Source: a bacterium (GTDB lineage Bacteria > Oederibacteriota > Muellerivitia > Muellerivitales > Muellerivitaceae). Taken from it: DNA of 7,911 bases. The notes under the pieces were generated by a model. It was not told the DNA's origin, searched no databases, and saw only the letters and a list, made by a program, of their open reading frames with translations. The stretch is taken from the NCBI GenBank assembly GCA_025980505.1, contig JAICXI010000061.1, forward strand, positions 1 through 7,911. The letters run 5' to 3'. Positions 1-4,827 of the stretch are shown in pieces. The position numbers were made by a program, and so were the translations under genes. Position 1 is the stretch's first letter. Each line of letters opens with the position of its first letter.

Positions 1-528
1 GAAATGCCGGAGCAAACCGACGGCTTGGCCTGGGGTTACCAATTGTGGTTGAACCTTCCCCGGAAGCTGAAGATGACCGAACCCAAGTACCAGGACATTC
101 CGTCGGAAAAACTGCCGGTGGTCGAAAAAAAGGGCGTCCGGGTGAAGGTGCTGGCGGGGGAATACGAGGGGGCCAAAAGCCCGGGTCAATCCTTCATCCC
201 CTTCACTTACCTGGACGTGAAGCTGGAAGCTGGGACAGTCCTGTCCCAGCCCGCGCCGGAAGACCGGAACGCCTTCATTTACGTGATCGAAGGGCGGGCC
301 CAAGCCGGGCCGCAGGAGGGGTCTTCCGTCGTCAAGCCGGGTACCTTGGGCGTATTCGGGGAAGGGGCCTCGCTGAGGGTCAAAGCCCCATCGGACGGGT
401 CCGTCCATTTCCTGCTGGCCTCGGCGCAAAAATTGAACGAACCCGTCGTCCGGGGCGGGCCCTTTGTCATGAACACGATGGGGGAGCTGAAGCAGGCCTT
501 TTACGATTACCAGACGGGAAACTTCTGA
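1..528 (+). CDS. Pirin-family protein, C-terminal part (5' end outside the window)
   Basis: The reading frame is open from the first base, so the true start lies upstream; the ATG at base 4 is internal. The visible 175 residues begin with a stretch (GYQLWLNLP, then KMTEPKYQDIP) that closely matches the hinge joining the two cupin barrels of pirins. The second cupin barrel follows, with a conserved FIYVIEG strand and a GGPFVMNT element near the end. Pirins are about 230-300 residues long, so roughly the first 40% is missing. The metal-binding His/Glu residues of pirins lie in that missing first barrel and cannot be checked. Bacterial pirins are non-haem iron proteins; some act as quercetin 2,3-dioxygenases and others are putative redox-responsive regulators. 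The substrate here is unknown. The gene ends in TGA at 526-528, with no gene close behind it. Confidence 0.9.
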   Translation, partial: EMPEQTDGLAWGYQLWLNLPRKLKMTEPKYQDIPSEKLPVVEKKGVRVKVLAGEYEGAKSPGQSFIPFTYLDVKLEAGTVLSQPAPEDRNAFIYVIEGRAQAGPQEGSSVVKPGTLGVFGEGASLRVKAPSDGSVHFLLASAQKLNEPVVRGGPFVMNTMGELKQAFYDYQTGNF

Positions 529-980
529 AGGAAAATCAAAGCCCCTGGTTCTTGGATTTTCTAAAAAAACCAAAAATACCGCCCCAAACCCTTCGGACCG
601 CCCGCAAGTTGAAGGTTCCGGCGGGAACCTTCGCCGCAAAAACACGCCGGCGGATAAGCGTTTCAACGGACGACAAGGCCGAAAACAAAGTCAAAAAAAG
701 CCTTGTGAAGGTAAAAGTCCAACCGCCGGACCATGAGGATGCCCGTTTTTTTAAGTGAACCCTTTAACCTCCCACGCATTTTCCTTGCCGGTTTTCCGCA
801 AGAAAGCCTGTCGATTTTCTCCTTTCTCCACCGGCCTTTTGGCGCCGACCCGTCCGCTTCAAAATTTCGACAAGTGGAAGCAGCCGTGGGATTTTTCGGG
901 ACGAAGGCCGGGCCCTGCGCCGGAACTCCTAAAGAGGCATGCTGGAATCAAGTTCGAAGGAACAAAGAAAGGAGGACCCC
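529..980. other. Non-coding stretch after the pirin gene
   Basis: I see no convincing gene in these ~450 bases. The open frames crossing it are Arg/Pro-rich, lack ribosome binding sites or recognisable motifs, and look like by-products of G+C-rich DNA. It contains a perfect 9-bp hairpin (611-632, listed separately) and a looser inverted repeat, ACAAGGC at 673-679 with GCCTTGT at 700-706 around an A-rich 20-base loop. The last part probably holds the promoter and leader of the possible small gene that starts at 981, but no clear -35/-10 pair stands out. Confidence 0.5.
611..632. repeat. Perfect 9-bp hairpin downstream of the pirin gene
   Basis: GAAGGTTCC at 611-619 and GGAACCTTC at 624-632 are exact inverted copies around the loop GGCG. 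The stem lies 83 bases after the pirin stop. No T-run follows it on either strand, so it is not a standard intrinsic terminator. It could be a factor-dependent terminator, an mRNA-stabilising 3' hairpin or a protein-binding palindrome. Confidence 0.5.
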
Positions 981-1190
981 ATGGGGGAATTCCAAGCTTT
1001 GGATGAATTCTTCGACGAGCATCACCGCAAGTGGAGGAAACGCGTTTATGCGATTTTCGAGGATGCTTGCGGCCACCTCGCCGTACGTTCGGAATACAGC
1101 CGGTGGCTGAACCGCAAAACCGGCGGCAGGCAGGACACCCACGGACACCTTGCCCCCCGGGCAAAGCCCCCAACGGCGAAAACCGTTTAA
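981..1190 (+). CDS. Possible small hypothetical protein (69 aa)
   Basis: I do not recognise this protein. The reason to call it is translational: a near-ideal Shine-Dalgarno AAAGGAGG (968-975) sits 5 bases before the ATG. That is better than the site of most other genes in the window. I preferred this ATG to an upstream in-frame one at 939, which has no such site. The protein has an acidic/aromatic start (MGEFQALDEFFDE), then a basic aromatic stretch (HHRKWRKR), one Cys in EDACGH near residue 31, and a Pro/Lys-rich tail. The N-terminal half could form an amphipathic helix; the tail looks disordered. There is no signal peptide or membrane segment. The gene stands alone between the pirin and VIT-transporter genes. 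It could be a real small protein or a decayed remnant; the composition of the second half is weak evidence for coding. Confidence 0.42.
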   Translation: MGEFQALDEFFDEHHRKWRKRVYAIFEDACGHLAVRSEYSRWLNRKTGGRQDTHGHLAPRAKPPTAKTV

Positions 1191-1672
1191 AAAAATCCCG
1201 GGATTGGGGGGGCCCCCGCGGCGGCCGGGCCAATTTTGGCCGATTTTCCACGTCTTTTACCCTACCGTCGCAGCCGAGGGTGAAAATGGGTTTGTTTTCA
1301 GCGCAAACAAAGTGGACAGGAAAGGCCCCCTGTTCGGCAAAAGAAAATCAGTTTTGAGCGGGTCAAAAATCCTGAAGGACTTCTTCGAGGCTCAACATCG
1401 CAAAGGACGTGAAAGATCGTTGGGTCCGATGAAGCTCCCCCACCGGGAAGCCCTTTTCAAAAACCGGGCCCCGGGGGATCCCTACCCTGTTTCCCCGGTT
1501 CAAGCCGAAACCACGGCGCCTTTTTACCGCCCTTAAAGGGGCCCCGCACCTCCTCAAACCCTTTTCATTCCAACCGCTTCATGGGAAGCCCCGCTATTGT
1601 GTACCGGCCGCTTGTGATTTAATATCGGTCCCAAAGCCTCCTGCGTTAAAACCGGCCGTCCAAGGAAAAGCC
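1191..1672. other. Non-coding stretch between the small ORF and the VIT-transporter gene
   Basis: These ~480 bases are unusually rich in runs of C and G and contain no gene I can support. Just after the small ORF there are short self-complementary stretches: AATCCCGGGATT near 1194-1205, a G-run followed by a C-run near 1206-1218, and GGCCAA/TTGGCC near 1229-1242 followed by GATTTT. These could end transcription of the small ORF. An in-frame patch near 1372-1413 (KDFFEAQHRKGRER) resembles the start of the small protein; see findings. The 3' end carries the likely promoter of the transporter gene. Confidence 0.45.
1597..1625 (+). promoter_or_regulatory. Possible sigma70-type promoter of the VIT-transporter gene
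   Basis: A TTGTGT element (1597-1602; 3 of 6 matches to TTGACA) is separated by 17 bases from TAATAT (1620-1625; 4 of 6 matches to TATAAT). Transcription would start near 1632, giving a leader of about 40 bases. The spacing is ideal but the hexamers are only moderate, and this is the only A+T-rich patch in the region. Confidence 0.35.
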
Positions 1673-2389
1673 ATGCCCCTTCCCCTCCCCGCCCCTCATC
1701 ACCACCATCATGAGAAGCATTACGGTTCCTCGGCGTCCCTGCGGGATTTTGTGGTGGGCCTGTCCGACGGCCTGACCGTACCCTTCGCCTTATCCGCCGG
1801 ACTCAGCGGCGCTGTTTCCAGCAACGCCATCATCCTGCTGGCCGGTTTCGCTGAAATCATCGCGGGCACCATTTCCATGGGCCTGGGCGGTTACCTGGCG
1901 GGCAAGACCGAGATCGAGCATTACGAAGGGGAGCAAAAAAGGGAAGAACGGGAGGTCCGGGAGATCCCTTTAAAGGAAGAAGAGGAGGTCAAGGAGATCC
2001 TGGCCGCTTACGGCATTTCGCCTTCCCTGCAGGGTGAGGTGGCCAAGGAACTCTCCCGGGACCACGCCAAATGGGTGGACTTCATGATGCGCTTTGAGTT
2101 GGGCCTGGAAAAACCCGATCCCCGGCAGGCCCTTTCCAGCGCCTTCCGGATCGGCTTGTCCTACGCCGTCGGCGGCCTGGTTCCCCTCTCCGCTTATTTC
2201 TTCTGCCCCAATCCCGCGGAAGGGTTCCGCTATTCCTCCGTGATCACCATCCTGTGCTTGTTCCTGTTCGGCTATTTCAAGGCCCGCCTGACCGGCCAGA
2301 ACCCCTTGAAGGGCGCGGCCACGGTCACCGCCATCGGCGTCGCGGCCGCCGGCGCGGCCTTCGGCATCGCCCGTTTGGTCAACGGATAA
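1673..2389 (+). CDS. VIT1/CCC1-family iron/manganese transporter
   Basis: The 238-residue protein has the VIT1/CCC1 layout. Transmembrane helix 1 contains VVGLSDGLTVPFAL (27-40). Helix 2 contains AEIIAGTISMGLGGYLAGKTE (60-80). A charged cytosolic helical insert follows (81-150), then three C-terminal helices (about 152-174, 187-204 and 214-235). In the plant transporter EgVIT1 the insert is the metal-binding domain, with several Glu plus an M-M-x-x-E motif. Here the insert is Glu-rich (85-109) and carries M138-M139-x-x-E142 at the same spacing. The family moves Fe2+ or Mn2+ out of the cytoplasm, usually against protons, so the likely role is protection from excess iron or manganese. An added feature is an N-terminal tail with HHHHH at 9-13 and H16, a plausible extra metal-binding site. 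The start fits an AAGGAA site 5 bases upstream. The next gene is 66 bases downstream but seems to have its own promoter. Confidence 0.92.
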   Translation: MPLPLPAPHHHHHEKHYGSSASLRDFVVGLSDGLTVPFALSAGLSGAVSSNAIILLAGFAEIIAGTISMGLGGYLAGKTEIEHYEGEQKREEREVREIPLKEEEEVKEILAAYGISPSLQGEVAKELSRDHAKWVDFMMRFELGLEKPDPRQALSSAFRIGLSYAVGGLVPLSAYFFCPNPAEGFRYSSVITILCLFLFGYFKARLTGQNPLKGAATVTAIGVAAAGAAFGIARLVNG

Positions 2390-2393
2390 AAGG

Positions 2394-2406
2394 CCGCCGT
2401 TGGCGG
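2394..2406 (+). terminator. Short GC hairpin after the VIT-transporter gene
   Basis: CCGCC (2394-2398) and GGCGG (2402-2406) form a 5-bp stem with a GTT loop immediately after the stop codon. No T-run follows, so any termination role is weak. Confidence 0.22.
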
Positions 2407-2443
2407 TCCCAGGATCTTCCTCATAGCCGGTTCCTTTTTCGGT

Positions 2444-2449
2444 TACAAT
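2444..2449 (+). promoter_or_regulatory. -10 element TACAAT placed for a leaderless transcript
   Basis: TACAAT matches TATAAT at 5 of 6 positions and ends 6 bases before the ATG of the MFS gene at 2456. A normal -10-to-start distance puts the first transcribed base on or next to the ATG. No purine-rich ribosome binding site precedes the ATG; the sequence there is CCTCCA, the opposite of a Shine-Dalgarno. I find no good -35 element. Confidence 0.45.
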
Positions 2450-2455
2450 CCTCCA

Positions 2456-3631
2456 ATGAAATTCCTTAAATCCATCCCCAAGACCGTCTTTGTGTTGGGG
2501 CTCGTCAGCCTTTTCACGGACGTCTCCACCGAAATGTACTACCCCCTCGCGCCGCTTTTCCTGACCCAGGTCCTGGGTGCCGGGCCCCTGGCCATCGGTA
2601 TGATTGAAGGCGTGGCCGAAACCACCGCTTCCGTGTTGAAGGTCTTTTCCGGCATTTGGACGGACCGGCTGAGGCGTCGCAAGCCCCTCATCGTACTGGG
2701 TTACGGTCTTTCCGGCTTTTTCCGACCCTTCATCGGGCTGGCCCGGGTTTGGCCCGTCGTGTTGGCCTTAAGGTTCATCGATCGTGTCGGCAAAGGCATT
2801 CGAACTTCCCCGCGGGACGCCCTGATTGCCGACGTTTCTTCCCCATCCAACCGGGGCGCCTCCTTCGGTTTTCACAGTTCCATGGACAACCTGGGGGCCA
2901 TGATCGGACCCCTGGTTTCCACCGTCCTTCTCCTCCCCTTCATCGGTTTCTCCCTCCGGACCGTCATCCTTCTCACGGCCGTTCCAGCCCTGGCCGCCTG
3001 GCTCACCCTGATATGGGGCGTAAAGGAAAAAGCCCCCCAACCCCATAAGGAACGGAAACAAACCCCGGATTTTTTGAAAGATTGGAAAAAGCTCGGGCCG
3101 GGGTTCAAGAAGCTGCTCTTCGCCCTCTTCGTTTTCACCCTGGGCAATTCCACCGACGCTTTCCTTTTGATCCGGCTTTCCCAGGTCGGGGTGGCCACCG
3201 CCCTGATCCCGTTGCTTTGGAGCCTGCACAGCGGGGTCCGGATGGTCGCGGCCCTTTACGGCGGGCGTTTTTCCGACAGCCTGGGCCGCAAGGCCGTCAT
3301 CCTTTCGGGTTGGTTTTTTTACGCTTTGATTTACCTTTCGTTCGCTTACGTGTCCCGGCCGGCGGGGGTCATCGCCGTTTTCCTGGCCTACGGCGTTTAT
3401 TACGGGCTTTGTGAGCCTTCGGAAAAGGCCCTGGTGGCTGATTTGGCGCCGCAAACCCTGCGCGGGACGGCCTTCGGCTACTACAACCTGGTGGTGGGGT
3501 TGGGGGCGCTGCCGGCCAGCCTGATTTTCGGATTCGTGGGCCAGCAGTGGGGATATCCCATGGCTTTCGGAGTGGGCGCCTCGCTGGCGGGGTTGGCCTC
3601 GTTGTTTTTGTTGCTCGTGCGCCGTCCCTGA
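2456..3631 (+). CDS. Major facilitator superfamily (MFS) transporter
   Basis: The 391-residue protein has about twelve hydrophobic helices in two halves. A charged cytoplasmic loop (about 190-217, KEKAPQPHKERKQ...) joins them. The MFS motif-A signature is present between helices 2 and 3 (SGIWTDRLRRRK, 65-76) and again, in weaker form, in the second half (GGRFSDSLGRK, 269-279). The opening SLFTDVSTEMYYPLAPLFL (18-36) and the DRVGKGIRTSPRDALIAD stretch (109-126) mark a widespread subfamily usually annotated as drug or metabolite exporters, with no substrate assigned. The substrate cannot be read from the sequence. A link to the preceding metal transporter is possible only by proximity. It probably starts at the ATG at 2456 without a leader (see the promoter entry). 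It converges with the Crp/Fnr gene; the two stops are 74 bases apart. Confidence 0.9.
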   Translation: MKFLKSIPKTVFVLGLVSLFTDVSTEMYYPLAPLFLTQVLGAGPLAIGMIEGVAETTASVLKVFSGIWTDRLRRRKPLIVLGYGLSGFFRPFIGLARVWPVVLALRFIDRVGKGIRTSPRDALIADVSSPSNRGASFGFHSSMDNLGAMIGPLVSTVLLLPFIGFSLRTVILLTAVPALAAWLTLIWGVKEKAPQPHKERKQTPDFLKDWKKLGPGFKKLLFALFVFTLGNSTDAFLLIRLSQVGVATALIPLLWSLHSGVRMVAALYGGRFSDSLGRKAVILSGWFFYALIYLSFAYVSRPAGVIAVFLAYGVYYGLCEPSEKALVADLAPQTLRGTAFGYYNLVVGLGALPASLIFGFVGQQWGYPMAFGVGASLAGLASLFLLLVRRP

Positions 3632-3646
3632 CGGAAGTCCCCGGAG

Positions 3647-3676
3647 AAAAAAACCCGACGGATCGGATCCGCCGGG
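3647..3676 (-). terminator. Intrinsic terminator of the Crp/Fnr gene
   Basis: Read on the - strand, a 10-bp stem with one A/C mismatch (arms 3667-3676 and 3654-3663, loop of 3) is followed directly by seven T residues (bases 3653-3647). It lies about 30 bases past the stop of the Crp/Fnr gene. On the + strand the same stem lacks a T-run, so it serves the MFS gene poorly if at all. Confidence 0.85.
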
Positions 3677-3705
3677 CTTGGAAACTTTCTTATAACTAAA
3701 ACCTC

Positions 3706-4365
3706 TTACGGCGTTTTTTGGCGGTCAACCAGGTCCTGCACGTTCTTGACGGTGATCTTGCCGCGCGTACTCGAAATCAATCCGTCCTTCTCCAGGGCCG
3801 AAAAGGTCCGAATGCAGGTTTCCACGGTGGTTCCCGCCATTTCGGCGATTTCCCGGCGCGTTAGCGGCATCGTATTGCCGAACTCGGCTACCAGGTTTAC
3901 CAACACGTGCAAGATGCGCTTCTCGACGCTTTCCTGCTCGAAGGTCTGCATGTCCTTGGTCTGACGCAGTCGTTTGGATAATCCCTCGACTACCGCCCGC
4001 GAGATGGCCGGATACTTGTCCAACAGGCTTAAAAAATCCTGCATGGGAAAAGCCAGGACCGTTGCGTCGGTTTCAGCGATACCGTGGCAAGGGTAAGCCG
4101 CCTCCCCGAAACAGCAGCAGCTGCCAAACATGTTTTTGGAACCAACCATGCAAAGGGTCAGGTCCCGTCCGTTGGACGCGTGGATGACGGCCTTCACATG
4201 CCCGTCCTTGACGAACCAAACCGTATCCGCCGGGTCGCCTTCCAGGAACAAGGACTCGCCCTTGGCGTATTTTTTCTCCACCATTTTTTTTTCGAGTTCG
4301 GCCAAATGGGAAGCGGGGATTTTCTTGAAAACCTCCAGGGTGGACACAAAGGACTTTGACGCCAT
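3706..4365 (-). CDS. Crp/Fnr-family transcriptional regulator with Cys-rich sensor domain
   Basis: The 219-residue protein has an N-terminal cyclic-nucleotide-binding-type beta barrel (about 8-115), a long dimerisation helix (about 113-145) and a C-terminal winged helix (about 147-212). In the recognition helix, V181-E182-T183-C184-I185-R186 keeps the Glu and Arg that contact TGA half-sites in FNR. It also has Val, as in FNR, where CRP has Arg. The barrel lacks the GELxL...R phosphate-binding cassette that holds cAMP in CRP. That position reads MFGSCCCFGEAAYPCHG, giving Cys83-84-85 and Cys93, with Cys72 nearby. There is no N-terminal FNR-type iron-sulfur Cys cluster, so any redox, metal or NO sensing would use these barrel cysteines; this is inference. 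I chose the ATG at 4365 because GAGGAG lies 8 bases upstream; an in-frame ATG at 4428 has no such site and adds an atypical tail. Several TGA-N6-TCA sites nearby suggest the regulon. Confidence 0.92.
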   Translation of the reverse strand: MASKSFVSTLEVFKKIPASHLAELEKKMVEKKYAKGESLFLEGDPADTVWFVKDGHVKAVIHASNGRDLTLCMVGSKNMFGSCCCFGEAAYPCHGIAETDATVLAFPMQDFLSLLDKYPAISRAVVEGLSKRLRQTKDMQTFEQESVEKRILHVLVNLVAEFGNTMPLTRREIAEMAGTTVETCIRTFSALEKDGLISSTRGKITVKNVQDLVDRQKTP

Positions 4366-4422
4366 GAAAGGACTCCTCACCGCCGACGGCTTAATGGCTA
4401 ACATTCTCAACCTCCCCTGCCG

Positions 4423-4447
4423 GTTCAATGGACCGGGATTATTGAAC
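4423..4447. promoter_or_regulatory. Inverted repeat overlapping the Crp/Fnr gene -10 element
   Basis: GTTCAAT (4423-4429) and ATTGAAC (4441-4447) are exact inverted copies, 11 bases apart. The right arm overlaps the predicted -10 element of the Crp/Fnr gene, a position expected for a repressor site. The arms do not match the TGA-N6-TCA sites, so a different regulator or a hairpin in the leader are both possible. Confidence 0.4.
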
Positions 4448-4466
4448 GGTCAGGGACTCATCTCAC
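4438..4466 (-). promoter_or_regulatory. Possible promoter of the Crp/Fnr gene
   Basis: On the - strand, GTGAGA (4466-4461; 4 of 6 matches to TTGACA) is followed after 17 bases by AATAAT (4443-4438; 5 of 6 matches to TATAAT). Transcription would begin near 4431 and give a leader of about 65 bases before the ATG at 4365. Confidence 0.4.
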
Positions 4467-4509
4467 CCCTGGACACAAGGCCATGGTAGTGGGGACGCCT
4501 TGTTTCCAA

Positions 4510-4525
4510 CATGATTCAAGTCACA
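4510..4525. promoter_or_regulatory. Candidate Crp/Fnr-type operator CATGA-N6-TCACA
   Basis: CATGATTCAAGTCACA has the TGA-N6-TCA core and spacing of FNR/CRP sites. Its outer bases equal those of the site at 6541. It lies about 87 bases upstream of the predicted Crp/Fnr start, compatible with autoregulation from a distal position. Confidence 0.45.
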
Positions 4526-4596
4526 TTAGATTTGGATCTTTCGCGCTTTTTCAGCCATTTTCTTGAATTTTGAAATGATCCCACCCCGCCTCTTTC

Positions 4597-4612
4597 CTTG
4601 ACGGAGGTCATA
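4597..4612. promoter_or_regulatory. Candidate Crp/Fnr-type operator CTTGA-N6-TCATA
   Basis: CTTGACGGAGGTCATA has the TGA-N6-TCA core; its right arm TCATA equals that of the two perfect sites, and its left arm TTGA equals the FNR half-site. On the - strand a CAAAAT hexamer (4572-4567) would place a start about 40-45 bases downstream, giving the Crp/Fnr gene a second, long-leader promoter. Confidence 0.42.
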
Positions 4613-4676
4613 AAGCTTTACGGTTTTGAGAATAGCGATGGAACCGGGTGGGGGAGTGGACTTCGCTTGGTGAAAT

Positions 4677-4699
4677 CAAAATTCTCAACCTGAATTTTG
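4677..4699. repeat. Perfect 8-bp inverted repeat downstream of the sensor kinase
   Basis: CAAAATTC (4677-4684) and GAATTTTG (4692-4699) flank a 7-base loop, TCAACCT. The stem is A+T-rich and has no T-run after it, so a protein-binding palindrome is as likely as an RNA hairpin. It contains one copy of the repeated ATTCTCAACCT motif. Confidence 0.4.
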
Positions 4700-4827
4700 G
4701 GCAAAGAACGGAGTTCACCACCGGCGGCCCCTACGCCTATGGAGGGCCGGGAACCGTCCCCATGCCGCCTGCCCCGCCGTCTTCCTTACGGTGCGCCGAG
4801 GACCCCGCGTCACAAAGTTATGGAAAA

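Larger units (their letters stand above)
4366..4827. other. Intergenic region upstream of the Crp/Fnr gene, downstream of the sensor kinase
   Basis: These ~460 bases hold no supported gene. Open frames here have no motif or ribosome binding site. The region contains the predicted promoter of the Crp/Fnr gene, two TGA-N6-TCA palindromes, two other inverted repeats (all listed separately), and a GC-rich imperfect hairpin near 4722-4750 that may help end the kinase transcript. The undecamer ATTCTCAACCT occurs twice (4403-4413 and 4681-4691), with its core inverted at 4626-4633. Confidence 0.5.

Noticed and set aside
673..706. Inverted repeat ACAAGGC / GCCTTGT as a terminator or riboswitch
   Set aside because: The 20-base loop is long, there is no T-run and no recognisable riboswitch core.
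733..1110. 125-codon + strand frame overlapping the small gene
   Set aside because: No ribosome binding site at its start, and it overlaps, in another frame, the ORF that has the good site at 981.
1150..1536. 128-codon + strand frame after the small gene
   Set aside because: Pro/Arg/Lys-rich and without a translation start signal; kept only as the location of the weak similarity noted in the findings.
1613..1630. Possible Crp/Fnr half-site TGTGATTTAATATCGG before the VIT-transporter gene
   Set aside because: Only one half-site is recognisable; the spacing to the second half does not fit TGA-N6-TCA.
2768..3454. 228-codon - strand frame opposite the MFS gene
   Set aside because: It is the antisense shadow of a well-supported membrane protein; the Gly/Glu/Pro-rich translation has no motifs.
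4185..4196. Sixth TGA-N6-TCA match
   Set aside because: It lies inside the Crp/Fnr coding sequence, its outer bases match the other sites poorly, and one or two chance matches are expected in the window.
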